DNA from: Rhodospirillaceae bacterium
GTDB lineage: Bacteria > Pseudomonadota > Alphaproteobacteria > Rhodospirillales > Rhodospirillaceae
Length of the DNA: 64,000 nucleotides
NCBI GenBank assembly: GCA_028822445.1
Contig: JAPKDQ010000004.1
Coordinates: 1-64,000, forward strand
Reading direction: 5' to 3'
The notes beneath the pieces were generated by a model, which saw only the letters and a program-made list of their open reading frames with translations, searched no databases and was not told the origin of the DNA. Shown piece by piece: positions 1 to 8,527 of this stretch. Every line of letters begins with the position of its first letter. The stretch's first letter is position 1. Made by a program: the position numbers and the translations under genes.

Positions 1-171
1 GGCTACTTTTTTCTTAGCGGCTTTACGCTTAGGAGCGGCCTTCTTCTTGGCTACTACTTTCTTAGCGGCTTTACGCTTAGGAGCGGCCTTCTTCTTGGCT
101 ACTACTTTCTTAGCGGCTTTACGCTTAGGCGCTACTTTCTTCTTCGCTTTAGTCTTCTTCTTAACTGCCAT
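1..171 (-). CDS. Histone H1-like lysine/alanine-rich DNA-binding protein (3' end outside window)
   Basis: This gene reads leftwards from an ATG at 169-171 and leaves the window still open, so only the first 57 codons are visible. The product begins MAVKKKTKAKKKVAPKRK and then repeats a 16-residue unit made almost only of Lys, Ala, Val, Pro and Arg. Such sequences are typical of bacterial histone H1-like or AlgP-type C-terminal tails, which bind DNA non-specifically and compact the nucleoid. No globular domain is seen in the visible part. The repeats are identical at DNA level, so copy number may vary between strains or be collapsed in assembly. A lysine-rich tail attached to another domain remains possible. 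Confidence 0.75.
   Translation of the reverse strand, partial: MAVKKKTKAKKKVAPKRKAAKKVVAKKKAAPKRKAAKKVVAKKKAAPKRKAAKKKVA
13..129. repeat. 48-bp in-frame tandem repeat in histone-like gene
   Basis: Two identical 48-base units lie at 13-60 and 61-108. A third copy matches for its first 21 bases (109-129) and then diverges. 48 bases equal 16 codons, so gain or loss of units keeps the reading frame. Bases 1-12 look like the degenerate end of a further unit, so the array probably continues to the left. Confidence 0.9.
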
Positions 172-469
172 AGTGTTTAGATTCCCTGCAGTGGTTTACA
201 ACAATAAGACGCCGAAAGGACTAGTACTGTAACATATTGGCGCGGTTTTCGTACACGTCAATATAGAAGTGTAATCACAATCGCCTAACTATGCTCAAGA
301 GAGGATTAATAAACCGCCGCTCTTTTTTATTAACGGTGGCTTTTGAGTCACACTTTTTAAACGTATAAAATTTACATTTGGTTCGCCTAAAGCTAAAAAA
401 ATGCACTGGGTATTGTCAGCGGGTATGATCAAAGACTGACAATTAACTCAATCAGACTAAGTAAGATAA
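172..469. other. Intergenic region between the histone-like and methyltransferase genes
   Basis: 298 bases with no open frame I believe. It should contain the promoter of the leftward histone-like gene and the 3' end of the leftward methyltransferase transcript. Around 307-345 there is an imperfect hairpin (arms ccgccg and cggtgg about 14 bases apart) next to T-rich sequence. It is too weak to call a terminator with confidence. Confidence 0.4.
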
Positions 470-1606
470 TTACTTTTCTGCGACGCATGCAGGGAACCTA
501 AGTCCATTTGTTCCGTAGTTCATAACTTTACCCGGCATGTACACGTTGACCATCTCCATGCGCGCATTTTTCGCAGAAAACCCAGCTTTTACAGCCTCTG
601 CGCCAAGATCCATTTCGCGATAGGTACCGCCAAATTTCTCGTTGTTATTGTGTACTTCCCACTCGGCGAGAAAGGCTTCTAAAGGCGGCAGTTCTTTGAG
701 GCGCGGGTTATCCATATGCATCATGACGCCGCCACCTTTGAGCAATCTTTTACTTTCAGCGAAGATGTTCACGACGGCAGGGGTGCTGGTCTCATGCATA
801 ATGATGTGAGACAGAACGATGTCGAAACTACCATCGTCAAAGTTAGTGCTTTCCGCATTTTGCTGACTGTAATGAATTTTGTGTCCGAGGTCTTCTGCAC
901 GGGCATGAGCGTATCGAAGTAGCGACTCGCCCACGTCAATCGCATGGATTTCGGCATCTGGAAACGCTTCAGCCCAGACCGTTGTACTCTGTCCAACGGT
1001 GCAACCCATATCCAAAATCCGTTTTGGTCGCGCGTCTGGGTACTGTTTTTTATAGTGCTCTAACAATGTGCGACCCAGAAAATCCATTTTAGAACCGATG
1101 TTTCCAAGCGTGTACAAATAGGTGCCGCGGTCATAAAGCGCGCCTGCAGATACATCCTCGTCGTCGTGGGTCATATGATACGCGCCAGGCTGCAGATGAA
1201 TATCGTAATATGATAGGTAGTGGGGCACCACGAAGTTAGGATCTAACGTCAGTGTCCCGCCTGTTGTTCCACTCACTTTCTTCGCGTTTTCTTTGAGACG
1301 TGGCAAATCACGTTCAACAGAGTCAATAACGCTATCCCATGTCATTTCTTGAGTATGTCGCTGCATCGCAGAGTACATCTGGTAGTAACTATTCTTGGTC
1401 ATGACTTTGCGCACTTCATGCCTATCTTTAGGGTCACGGCCGTTCTCTTTGACGAATGCCGGATACACCTCATTGTGATAGACTGTCTTGTTACCCGGAG
1501 AGACGTTGCCTGCTAGATATCGGCGTACGTCCATGTAGTATTCTTGACGCGATTGCTCGTCATGAATTGTATCAACTAATACGGCATGGGCGTGTTGTTT
1601 GGGCAT
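470..1606 (-). CDS. Class I SAM-dependent methyltransferase
   Basis: About 378 residues. The C-terminal half is a Rossmann-type methyltransferase domain: motif I DMGCTVGQS at about residues 199-207, the acidic end of strand beta2 (HAIDVGE), and a motif IV/V region (FDIVLSHIIMHE). The N-terminal ~180 residues are a separate conserved region with YYDIHLQPGAYH and AGALYDRGTY. The protein at 7448-8527 shares this two-part layout and the DIH..PG and Y(D/E)RG signatures, so the two are paralogues. I chose the second of two close ATGs (1604-1606) because AGGAC sits about 7 bases before it but directly abuts the first (1612). The substrate is unknown; small-molecule methylation is an inference only. 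Confidence 0.85.
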   Translation of the reverse strand: MPKQHAHAVLVDTIHDEQSRQEYYMDVRRYLAGNVSPGNKTVYHNEVYPAFVKENGRDPKDRHEVRKVMTKNSYYQMYSAMQRHTQEMTWDSVIDSVERDLPRLKENAKKVSGTTGGTLTLDPNFVVPHYLSYYDIHLQPGAYHMTHDDEDVSAGALYDRGTYLYTLGNIGSKMDFLGRTLLEHYKKQYPDARPKRILDMGCTVGQSTTVWAEAFPDAEIHAIDVGESLLRYAHARAEDLGHKIHYSQQNAESTNFDDGSFDIVLSHIIMHETSTPAVVNIFAESKRLLKGGGVMMHMDNPRLKELPPLEAFLAEWEVHNNNEKFGGTYREMDLGAEAVKAGFSAKNARMEMVNVYMPGKVMNYGTNGLRFPACVAEK

Positions 1607-1726
1607 GGTCATGTCCTGGGTGAGTGTTCTTTAAATCAGCTTATAGCCTGCCATGTCACGCTCGACACTTGAGCTATTACCGCTACGTTGATCGCATAAC
1701 GGACAGGTGTAAACCTCTGGTTCTGT

Positions 1727-2806
1727 CTACTTTATTTCGCCGCTCTGCGAGATCAGGACTGCGAGAGCCTTCGTACTAGGGAACTGGGCTAGAACAATCA
1801 TCGCTATGACCATAATGGGCACGCTCAGGATCATACCTATAACGCCCCATATGGACCCCCAGACCGATAACGCCAGCACGATTATGACTGGGCTGAGATT
1901 AAGGGATTTACCTGTAACCCTTGGCTCAATAACGTTTCCGACGACGATTTGCGCGCCCATTAGCCCTGCAAGGAGCAGGCCAGTTAAGCCAGGGGACCCG
2001 AATTGAAGAATACTTAAGACGACAGGGAAAGCGATGGCTACGACAGAGCCGAGATATGGGATGTAATTAAGGATAAAGATCAAAAGTGCCCAGAATGCAG
2101 CAAAATCGATGTCAGCGACCAACAAGATGGCATAACTGATGCCACTGACTAACAGGCTCATGGCTGTTTTGATCCAAACGTACTTCTCGATGTTGCTGCC
2201 AATAGCGGACAGCGTTGATTTAATTGCGTTCTCTCGTTCTGGTGTTGACGCAAAGGCTTTTATTTTTAGGTCTATGGTGCGGATCTCGAGCAGTAGGAAG
2301 GCTACATAAAGAAATATCTGAAATGTATTGCTGGCAATGCTTTGAAGCGCGCCAACAAGACGCAACACAGTGGACTGAAAGTCTATGTTCTCATTCAGTG
2401 CCGTAATTGTGAGTGTCGTGCCGAACCACAGCTCAATGCTGGCCGTAAAGCTAACGAAGAGAGCTTGAAGCTTCTCCTGGTAGGCGGGAGCAGCATCAAC
2501 GATCGTGTCAATATTTCCTGCGACGAGTTGAACTAACACGGTCAAGAACATGATCAAGACGAGTATAGACCCAGCAAGGGCGAGGCTGCTGGGCAGATGC
2601 CTCCCTTTGATCGATATTTTTTCCAGGCCATGGGCAAGCGCCTTTAGCAGGTAGGTTATGAATATCGCGAGGACCAGGGGGATCAGGATGCTTTGGCCAA
2701 CCACAAGTAAGTAAAGAGTGAGTGCGGCAACGCCAATTGTGGCGGCGAATGTTACCGTATTTGGTGGCCTAGAAAGAGACGCGTTATTCGTATTCGTGTC
2801 AGACAT
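1727..2806 (-). CDS. AI-2E family transporter (PerM/YdiK-like permease)
   Basis: 359 residues with a short polar N-terminus and paired hydrophobic helices at about 20-90, a soluble segment, then five or so C-terminal membrane helices. The conserved C-terminal part is recognisable: FILNYIPYLGSVVA, then a long hydrophobic stretch with V.EPRV.GKSLNLSP and GMILSVPIM. This is the AI-2E_transport family (PF01594). Members include exporters of autoinducer-2 and Na+/H+ antiporters, so the substrate cannot be read from the sequence. It lies alone, upstream of and divergent to the TonB-dependent receptor. Confidence 0.88.
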   Translation of the reverse strand: MSDTNTNNASLSRPPNTVTFAATIGVAALTLYLLVVGQSILIPLVLAIFITYLLKALAHGLEKISIKGRHLPSSLALAGSILVLIMFLTVLVQLVAGNIDTIVDAAPAYQEKLQALFVSFTASIELWFGTTLTITALNENIDFQSTVLRLVGALQSIASNTFQIFLYVAFLLLEIRTIDLKIKAFASTPERENAIKSTLSAIGSNIEKYVWIKTAMSLLVSGISYAILLVADIDFAAFWALLIFILNYIPYLGSVVAIAFPVVLSILQFGSPGLTGLLLAGLMGAQIVVGNVIEPRVTGKSLNLSPVIIVLALSVWGSIWGVIGMILSVPIMVIAMIVLAQFPSTKALAVLISQSGEIK

Positions 2807-3016
2807 AGCGGCTATCTCTCAATAATAGTTAAAGAACTTTTCGCTCGGCGCACCATAGTTAACCGCCTCCCAGAAAAGCAGTTTTAAATTAGGAGGGATT
2901 ATCGCCTTTGCAACACCTGACTGCCAGGGGAATTTAGAGGTTCTGGAGTTCGAATATAATGTAGTGATCGCTCGATCAGTCATTGTCATTAACCTTTAGA
3001 TTGTCTACGCACCCCT

Positions 3017-5089
3017 ATGGACCGTATTTTATTTCCCGTTCTCCTTATTTCTCTCTGTATGGCCACAACGGCTGGTCGGTCACAATCTATTGATGAAATT
3101 AATGTGACAGCGAAACGGCTACCCAATTCGCCGTCGTCGGATGTGTATAGTTCAGTTTTTCTTGGCGACGCTGACCTCGATGGAGCTGCAATTGGCCTGG
3201 ATGATGCTCTAAGGCGTGTGCCAGGTTTTGGGTTATTTCGTCGTCAGGCTTCTAGAGCGGCTCATCCAACAACACAGGGCGTGAGTTTGCGTGGGCTCGG
3301 CCCCAACGGGGCGGGGCGAACCCTAGTTCTCCTTGATGGCATTCCGTTGAATGACCCGTTTGGCGGTTGGGTTGAATGGGTGCATTTGCCCACTTCAATT
3401 ATTGGGCAGGCGACCATCGTTCGCGGTGGTGGCTCTGGAACGTGGGGGAACAGCGCTTTGGCCGGCGTTGTGCGTTTGGATAGTCGTTCGCTCCAAGACA
3501 AAACCGTAAGTGCTGATATTAGGTACGGAAATAAGAACAGCGTTTCTGGTAGCGGTTCTTTTAAAACGGAAACAGAAACCGGCACTTTTTCGGGTTCTGC
3601 ACATATTTTTGAGTCTGATGGGTTCTATTTAATTGGTGATACCCAGCGCGGAGCAGCGGATCGCAGAGCAGGGCGCGGCAATGAAGGGCTTCGCCTAGCA
3701 TGGACTGTTGCGACGGGGTCGGGAACGACTTGGACTCTTGCAGCTAACGCGTCATCTGACACATTTGTAAATGGTTCTAATTTGGCTGGGGCTGAAACGG
3801 ATACCTACGGCGTTTCTTTGAGTGCCGTGAACAGAGATAGTGGTTCTAGCCCGACCTGGGAAACCCATTTGTATGCGCAACGAAAAGAATTCGAGAATGT
3901 GTTCGCGGCCTTCGATGGCACGCGCTCGACAGTGCGTCCCGTTCTAGATCAATTCGATGTGCCCGTCATAGGGCTCGGCGCAAATGTTTTGATGCGGTGG
4001 TCCCATATTGAAAGCTGGACCATTGAGGGTGGCGCTGACATCAGATTTTCTGACGGCGAAACGAACGAGAGATTTCGCAATCTAGGCGCCGGCTTTACGC
4101 GCGCGCGCCAAGCTGGTGGTGAGCAGCTTATCGTAGGCTCATTTCTTGAGGGCACCAAATTCCTTTCCCCGAGTACGTTGGTCACCTTCGGCGCCCGTGT
4201 TGACTATTGGGATCAAAGAAATGGAATTCGCAAAGAGTCGAACTTAGAAAACAGCAGCGTTCTGGTTGATCGCCATTTTGCTGACCGCAATGGCATTTCT
4301 GTCAACGGTCGTGCTGGCTTTCGCAGCGACATCACAGACTTTCTGGATGTTCGTGCTTCTATATATTCTGGTTTCCGCGTCCCGACACTAAACGAGCTCT
4401 ACCGGCCATTCAGAGTTGGTAATGATATTACGGAAGCAAATGAAACCCTTGTCAACGAGCGGATGGTCGGGGCTGAGGCTTCCTTGGTATGGGACTACCG
4501 GCGCGTGTCGGCGCAGGCAACAATATTCAGAAATGACCTGTTTGACCCTGTTTTGAATACGACAATAACGACTGCACCAGGGTTTAATTCTAAATTTGGA
4601 GTTTTTATTCCGAATGGCGGTAGCCTCCGCCAACGGCGCAATGTTGATCGTGTCGAGACTTGGGGGGTGGAGCTTGATGCCGCTGTTCAAGTGACAGATT
4701 GGTTCGAAATTAGTGGGGGCTATCTTTTCTCAGATCCCAAAATCTCTAGCAGCAGTATTGCGCCATCCTTGGAAGGTAATCGCCTTGCCCAAGTTGCTAA
4801 GCATCAAGCATCCCTTGGTGTGTCTGTGCAGCCGAATGAACGCTTGCATGTTTCGGCAGACTTATTCCTGTCAAGTGCTCAATTTGAGGACGATCTGAAT
4901 TCGAGAGTTCTAGGCCATGCCGTGACTATGAATTTGTATATTGGTTATGATTTAACGGAGTCCGTCGAGGTCTATGCCTCTGCCGAAAATTTATTCGACG
5001 AGCGGGTTGAGGCTGGGCGTACTGCGTCTGGTCTTATCACACTCGGGCCCCCAGTATTTTTATGGGTGGGTATACGTCTCAATTATTAG
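3017..5089 (+). CDS. TonB-dependent outer-membrane receptor
   Basis: 690 residues. A signal peptide occupies about residues 1-22, followed by a TonB-box-like DEINVTAKR. The plug domain (about 40-155) contains DDALRRVPGF, GVSLRGLGPNGAGRTL and VLLDGIPLNDPFGG. The rest is a beta-barrel rich in alternating aromatic residues, ending GPPVFLWVGIRLNY with the usual C-terminal aromatic. It transports an unknown ligand (siderophore, cobalamin or sugar) across the outer membrane using TonB energy. No substrate-defining neighbour, ExbB/ExbD, TonB or periplasmic transporter is adjacent. I looked for a cobalamin riboswitch in the 210 bases upstream and saw none. There is no good Shine-Dalgarno before the ATG; the signal peptide supports this start. 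Confidence 0.9.
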   Translation: MDRILFPVLLISLCMATTAGRSQSIDEINVTAKRLPNSPSSDVYSSVFLGDADLDGAAIGLDDALRRVPGFGLFRRQASRAAHPTTQGVSLRGLGPNGAGRTLVLLDGIPLNDPFGGWVEWVHLPTSIIGQATIVRGGGSGTWGNSALAGVVRLDSRSLQDKTVSADIRYGNKNSVSGSGSFKTETETGTFSGSAHIFESDGFYLIGDTQRGAADRRAGRGNEGLRLAWTVATGSGTTWTLAANASSDTFVNGSNLAGAETDTYGVSLSAVNRDSGSSPTWETHLYAQRKEFENVFAAFDGTRSTVRPVLDQFDVPVIGLGANVLMRWSHIESWTIEGGADIRFSDGETNERFRNLGAGFTRARQAGGEQLIVGSFLEGTKFLSPSTLVTFGARVDYWDQRNGIRKESNLENSSVLVDRHFADRNGISVNGRAGFRSDITDFLDVRASIYSGFRVPTLNELYRPFRVGNDITEANETLVNERMVGAEASLVWDYRRVSAQATIFRNDLFDPVLNTTITTAPGFNSKFGVFIPNGGSLRQRRNVDRVETWGVELDAAVQVTDWFEISGGYLFSDPKISSSSIAPSLEGNRLAQVAKHQASLGVSVQPNERLHVSADLFLSSAQFEDDLNSRVLGHAVTMNLYIGYDLTESVEVYASAENLFDERVEAGRTASGLITLGPPVFLWVGIRLNY

Positions 5090-5434
5090 CTGTTTGCTAT
5101 TGTGGGAAAGCGCGTCTGGTGACTTTAAAACCAAAGAGCGTTTAGAAAAATTGCGGGGGAAAAGGTATTGCTTGCTACCTGTCTACCGGGATGCACAGTA
5201 AAAGGCAGTTAGAAGGCCTCCATATACATGGCGAAAACGATGCAACTGGAGACGTGCAGAATTCTCTGTCGTTCTATACAAAATGCGCTATGTGGGGGCG
5301 TTCATGGGACAATGAAGCATGGTTAACGCGCATTAGATATCGTAGTCGCGACAGAGCCGTTATGCGTAATGACTTCTGCGGGTTCTAAGTTTCGAAGTTT
5401 GTAGATTAGAGGGGATCACTTACGCTCAAATACA
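5090..5434. other. Intergenic region, nothing convincing
   Basis: 345 bases between the convergent receptor and spermidine-synthase-like genes. One open frame (5191-5388, 65 codons) has no recognisable family, no good ribosome-binding site and an unconvincing composition. I see no clear terminator hairpin with a T-run. Confidence 0.4.
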
Positions 5435-6157
5435 TTAAGGGTCCGACTTCCGCGCAAGGTAGATGGTTTGAGTGAATTGATTGCCCTGGAGGGGGTTATC
5501 GAATGTGACTTCTTCGACCCAGGCTTCTGCAAAGACGTTCGCGAGCTTTTCAGTGAACGACGTGTCTGGCAGATCGTTGGACCAAAGCCCGAAGATGCCT
5601 CCATCTTGAAGATGTGTCGCGAGTTTTAGCAATCCATCCGGTTCATAAAAAGCTGCGTTTTTCGGATTGAGAAGGAACTCGGGTGAGTGGTCAATGTCGA
5701 CCAAGATTGCGTCGAATTTTCTCGTGGGGCTGTGGGGGTCAAAACCTTCGTTTGATAATGCTAGCGCAAAGAAATCACCGTGGACGAACCGGCATCGCGA
5801 ATCACCGGTCAGCTCTGGACCTAAAGGCAATAATCCCGTCGCATGCCAATCAATAACGGTGTCCAGAGTTTCAACCACGGTGAGGGATGACACAGCCGCG
5901 CACTTAAGGACGGTTTGGGCCGTATAACCGAGGCCTAGACCACCAACCAGAATGTCTTTTGTAGAGTTCTGTAGGGCTGTAAGCCCGAGATCTGCGAGTG
6001 CAATTTCTGATGACGTAAAGAGGCTAGACATAAGGAACTCTTCGCCAAGTTTAATTTCATAAACGTCGACGTCCAAAGAAAGTTCACGCCGACGGCGCAA
6101 GCTCAAGTCACCTATTGGTGTTTGTCTGAAACCAAGTTCTTCGAAAGAAGCGCTCAT
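5435..6157 (-). CDS. Spermidine synthase-like protein (Rossmann methyltransferase fold)
   Basis: 240 residues. A short beta-rich N-terminus (GDLSLRRRREL..DVDVYEIKLGEEFLMSSLFT) precedes a Rossmann core with the glycine loop VGGLGLGYTA (about 71-80), the acidic residue after beta2 (TVVETLDTVIDW) and FDAILVDIDHSPE. This layout belongs to the spermidine/spermine synthase superfamily. Stand-alone bacterial members of this size often have unknown substrates and need not make polyamines. The gene precedes a small basic-protein gene on the same strand in genome order; they may be co-transcribed (gap 38 bases). Confidence 0.78.
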   Translation of the reverse strand: MSASFEELGFRQTPIGDLSLRRRRELSLDVDVYEIKLGEEFLMSSLFTSSEIALADLGLTALQNSTKDILVGGLGLGYTAQTVLKCAAVSSLTVVETLDTVIDWHATGLLPLGPELTGDSRCRFVHGDFFALALSNEGFDPHSPTRKFDAILVDIDHSPEFLLNPKNAAFYEPDGLLKLATHLQDGGIFGLWSNDLPDTSFTEKLANVFAEAWVEEVTFDNPLQGNQFTQTIYLARKSDP

Positions 6158-6195
6158 ATTGAAGGTTTCCTTCCCAGATACGAAGGAGTTTGCGC

Positions 6196-6384
6196 TTACT
6201 CAGTTGGAGCGTCTGGTGCCGACGTAGCATCGCTGGGCGTCTGGCCGTCACCTTGATCAGGATTAGCGCCTTCTTTTCTCTCAGCGGCTTTGGCCTGCTT
6301 TGCTGCAAGCCGTTCAGCTTTCTTGGCAGCTTTTTGGCGCTCTCGTTCGAAACGGTCGAATTGGTAATTAGGTTTTCTGGCCAC
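6196..6384 (-). CDS. Small charged protein, conserved in alphaproteobacteria
   Basis: 62 residues starting at GTG (6382-6384), with GGAG about 8 bases upstream. The N-terminal two thirds (MARKPNYQFDRFERERQ, then repeated Lys/Ala/Arg) is a basic, probably alpha-helical segment. The tail is acidic and Pro/Ser/Thr-rich. I recognise the MARKPNY..FER.ER start as common in annotated hypothetical proteins of alphaproteobacteria. No function is known to me. It lies directly upstream of the spermidine-synthase-like gene in the same direction. Confidence 0.65.
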   Translation of the reverse strand: MARKPNYQFDRFERERQKAAKKAERLAAKQAKAAERKEGANPDQGDGQTPSDATSAPDAPTE

Positions 6385-6518
6385 GGGCTATTCTCCTAGC
6401 GCAAAGATGCGCTGTGATTCAGACGCTGATATTCAATATCGTTAGTGAATCAGATTTCATGGCCCCATAGTCTACTCGAAAGCGAAAGCGAATGCGTGCA
6501 AGTTAACTCGTTAAGGCG

Positions 6519-6551
6519 GGTTCCGCCCCCACAGCCTGTGGAGGCGGAACC
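6519..6551 (-). terminator. Strong hairpin just after the cold-shock gene
   Basis: Arms ggttccgcc (6519-6527) and ggcggaacc (6543-6551) pair perfectly. Inside them ccacag and ctgtgg also pair, giving a nearly continuous 15-bp stem. It begins 8 bases beyond the cold-shock stop codon. There is no long T-run on the cold-shock strand, so it may act as a weak terminator or as a 3'-end stabilising structure rather than a classical intrinsic terminator. Confidence 0.6.
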
Positions 6552-6559
6552 GTCTTTAC

Positions 6560-6769
6560 TTAATCTGCAAGTGATAGGTTCTCGGCAGAAGACTTACCAT
6601 TTTGGCCAGCCTGGAGTTCGAATTGAACCTTTTGACCTTCGTTAAGTGTGCTCAGGCCTGCGCGTTCAACGGCTGAAATGTGAACGAATGCATCTTTTGT
6701 GCCATCGTCTGGCTCGATGAATCCGTAACCCTTGGCTGCGTTGAAAAATTTAACTGTACCGACTGTCAT
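6560..6769 (-). CDS. Cold-shock domain protein (CspA family)
   Basis: 69 residues starting [10 protein letters not shown] at 6769, with AGAGGAAATTCAA directly upstream as ribosome-binding site. An in-frame upstream extension to 6814 lacks this support. Both RNA-binding motifs are intact: KGYGFIEPD (RNP1) and [10 protein letters not shown] (RNP2). This is a single five-strand OB-fold that binds single-stranded RNA/DNA and acts as an RNA chaperone. The likely leader is long (about 150 bases), as is usual for cspA-type genes controlled through the 5' UTR. A strong hairpin follows the stop. Confidence 0.95.
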   Translation of the reverse strand: MTVGTVKFFNAAKGYGFIEPDDGTKDAFVHISAVERAGLSTLNEGQKVQFELQAGQNGKSSAENLSLAD

Positions 6770-6920
6770 TTGAATTTCCTCTAACAGGAGTGTTTGTTCC
6801 GTAAGCCACACCATGTGGCAATACGTTTTGTCTAACGCTCACACTGTTAGGAGATAAATAAAGTAAACGGCGGACCGACTATTCAGCTAACACGAAACAA
6901 ATGTAATACGTATGCGAGGA

Positions 6921-6948
6921 TATGTAGGGTAATTCAGCCTAAAGTCAA
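6921..6948 (-). promoter_or_regulatory. Candidate sigma70 promoter for the cold-shock gene
   Basis: On the minus strand TTGACT (6943-6948) and TACATA (6921-6926) are separated by 16 bases. Transcription from here would give a leader of about 145 bases before the cold-shock ATG. The -10 match is poor, so this is a tentative call. The remaining 6770-7118 stretch holds this leader and the promoter region of the divergent gene at 7119; no other gene is seen. Confidence 0.35.
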
Positions 6949-7118
6949 TGAGTTGCCCGCTGATTACCACCGGATAGTGCCAGTTAGGCCTCGTTTATGG
7001 GCCAATTTCACTCGGTAACTATGATGTGCCTCATTGCCAGAAATCCAAGGCCTAGGTGATATATTAGCGATGATATGGCAGTATGAGGCCAAATGGCTAG
7101 CTGAGGGCATAGATTGAC

Positions 7119-7445
7119 ATGACTCGAGAAACCAGGCCGCCGAGAGCGGAACAGCAATTTTTTGATGATCCAGCGATAGATCGGATCATGGGGGCCTTTA
7201 TGGCGCTCGCGACCGAGCACTATGTTTTGAGGGATCGTTTTCTGGCACTGGAACGAGGCTTGGCCCAGTCAGGGTCGATTAACCCAGCGGCTTTGGATCA
7301 AGAACCGGATGAGTCTGAACGTGCTGAGTCATTGGCAGACCGGAAGGCGTTCGTTGAGGCGCTTATGCGGCCGCTATTGGGTGAGCAGGATGCTTTAGGA
7401 GTGCCAGGAAAATTCAGTCTTAAGACCACTAAGTCTGAGGCGTGA
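7119..7445 (+). CDS. Hypothetical protein upstream of methyltransferase
   Basis: 108 residues, probably cytoplasmic and largely alpha-helical: AIDRIMGAFMALATEHYVLRD, a heptad-like ALERGLAQ segment, then an acidic DEPDESERAES-type linker and another helix. I do not recognise a family. Its stop overlaps the upstream-most possible start of the methyltransferase gene and lies 2 bases before the ATG preferred here. It is therefore almost certainly the first gene of a three-gene operon with the methyltransferase and the WrbA-like flavoprotein. A small partner or regulator of the methyltransferase is one reading, without direct evidence. Confidence 0.7.
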   Translation: MTRETRPPRAEQQFFDDPAIDRIMGAFMALATEHYVLRDRFLALERGLAQSGSINPAALDQEPDESERAESLADRKAFVEALMRPLLGEQDALGVPGKFSLKTTKSEA

Positions 7446-7447
7446 TT

Positions 7448-8527
7448 ATGGATGATCGATCATTTACTGCCGCCCAAGATTTTCTGTTGTCGGCTAAAAC
7501 GTTTTGGACGACGACACTCTATGGCGCGGTTCGAGACAGCTACTCGGAGAAAGCAAACCATTCCCAAGACGGGGCTTCGGATTCCGTCGAAGCCGTTGCA
7601 GAGGCTCTCGAAGACACGACGCTGTATCAGTTTTATGCATGGTTAGAGCGGCATTTGCAGAGAATGAAGTATGCAGGGCGGTATGGTCTTGTGCCGTACC
7701 ACGAGGAACGGCGCAGAGAGATGCTAGAGGCGTTAGGTCATGTGGACACTGATGATCGCTTCTTGGAGCTCAACGAAAACCTGGACTTGCCTGCATACTA
7801 TACTGGCGTTGATATTCATCAGCATCCTGGAGGTGTGTGGTCAGATGCTCTTGCAGGGGTCATCTATGAGCGTGGCGCGAGAACCACAACACCTCTCCTC
7901 GATGCTGCTGGCAAAGACGTGCATGAGCGGTTTACTGATTTGGCATTGGCTGGGGGTTCTCACTCTAATGTTTTGGATATGGGCTGTGGTTTCGGTAAAA
8001 GCACGCAACCCTTCTTTAGGCGGCTTCCGGATAGCCGTATTGAAGGAGTTGATCTAGCGGCACCATGCATAAAACTGGCAGCGAGCTTGGCGCAGAAAGC
8101 ACAATCAAAGAACGTGCGGTTTCGTCAAATGAATGCCTGCAATACAGATTACGCTAACGAGTCTTTTGACCTCGTGACATCGACCATGGTGCTGCACGAA
8201 TTGCCACCTAAGACGCTCGATGAGTTCTTTGATGAGGCCTTTCGCGTTTTGTCTCCAGGCGGGCGCATGGTGAATTTGGATTTCTACTGCTTACCTGATG
8301 CGTTTCGGCGCTTCATTCACTATGGGCATGCGCGCCGTAACAATGAGTCGTACATGGGGCCTTTGGCTGAGATGGATATATCCAAGCTCCTGACATCAAA
8401 GGGGTTTGTTGATGTGGAAATCTTACCCTTTAAGGAAACCGAGGGTGTCGACATAGATGCGAACGGTTCATGGCGATTTCCATGGACCGTGATTGCGGCA
8501 AGGAAACCAGAAAGGTGCGGATCATGA
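7448..8527 (+). CDS. Class I SAM-dependent methyltransferase (paralogue of 470-1606)
   Basis: 359 residues from ATG 7448, preceded by GAGG at 8 bases; a GTG at 7442 is less likely. The N-terminal region carries YYTGVDIHQHPGGV and IYERGAR, matching the other methyltransferase in this window. The C-terminal domain has motif I DMGCGFGKS (about 177-185), an acidic beta2 end (IEGVDLA) and FDLVTSTMVLHELP. The C-terminus ends with FPWTVIAARKPE, as in small-molecule methyltransferases. It overlaps the next gene by 4 bases (ATGA), so it is translationally coupled to a WrbA-like flavodoxin. The substrate is unknown. Confidence 0.87.
   Translation: MDDRSFTAAQDFLLSAKTFWTTTLYGAVRDSYSEKANHSQDGASDSVEAVAEALEDTTLYQFYAWLERHLQRMKYAGRYGLVPYHEERRREMLEALGHVDTDDRFLELNENLDLPAYYTGVDIHQHPGGVWSDALAGVIYERGARTTTPLLDAAGKDVHERFTDLALAGGSHSNVLDMGCGFGKSTQPFFRRLPDSRIEGVDLAAPCIKLAASLAQKAQSKNVRFRQMNACNTDYANESFDLVTSTMVLHELPPKTLDEFFDEAFRVLSPGGRMVNLDFYCLPDAFRRFIHYGHARRNNESYMGPLAEMDISKLLTSKGFVDVEILPFKETEGVDIDANGSWRFPWTVIAARKPERCGS

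Noticed and set aside
47-232. Hydrophobic Ala/Leu/Phe-rich open frame on the + strand
   Set aside because: It is the antisense of the Lys/Ala repeat of the histone-like gene; the low complexity comes from the repeat.
5191-5388. 65-codon frame after the TonB-dependent receptor
   Set aside because: No family match that I recognise, no ribosome-binding site and no conserved pattern; treated as chance.
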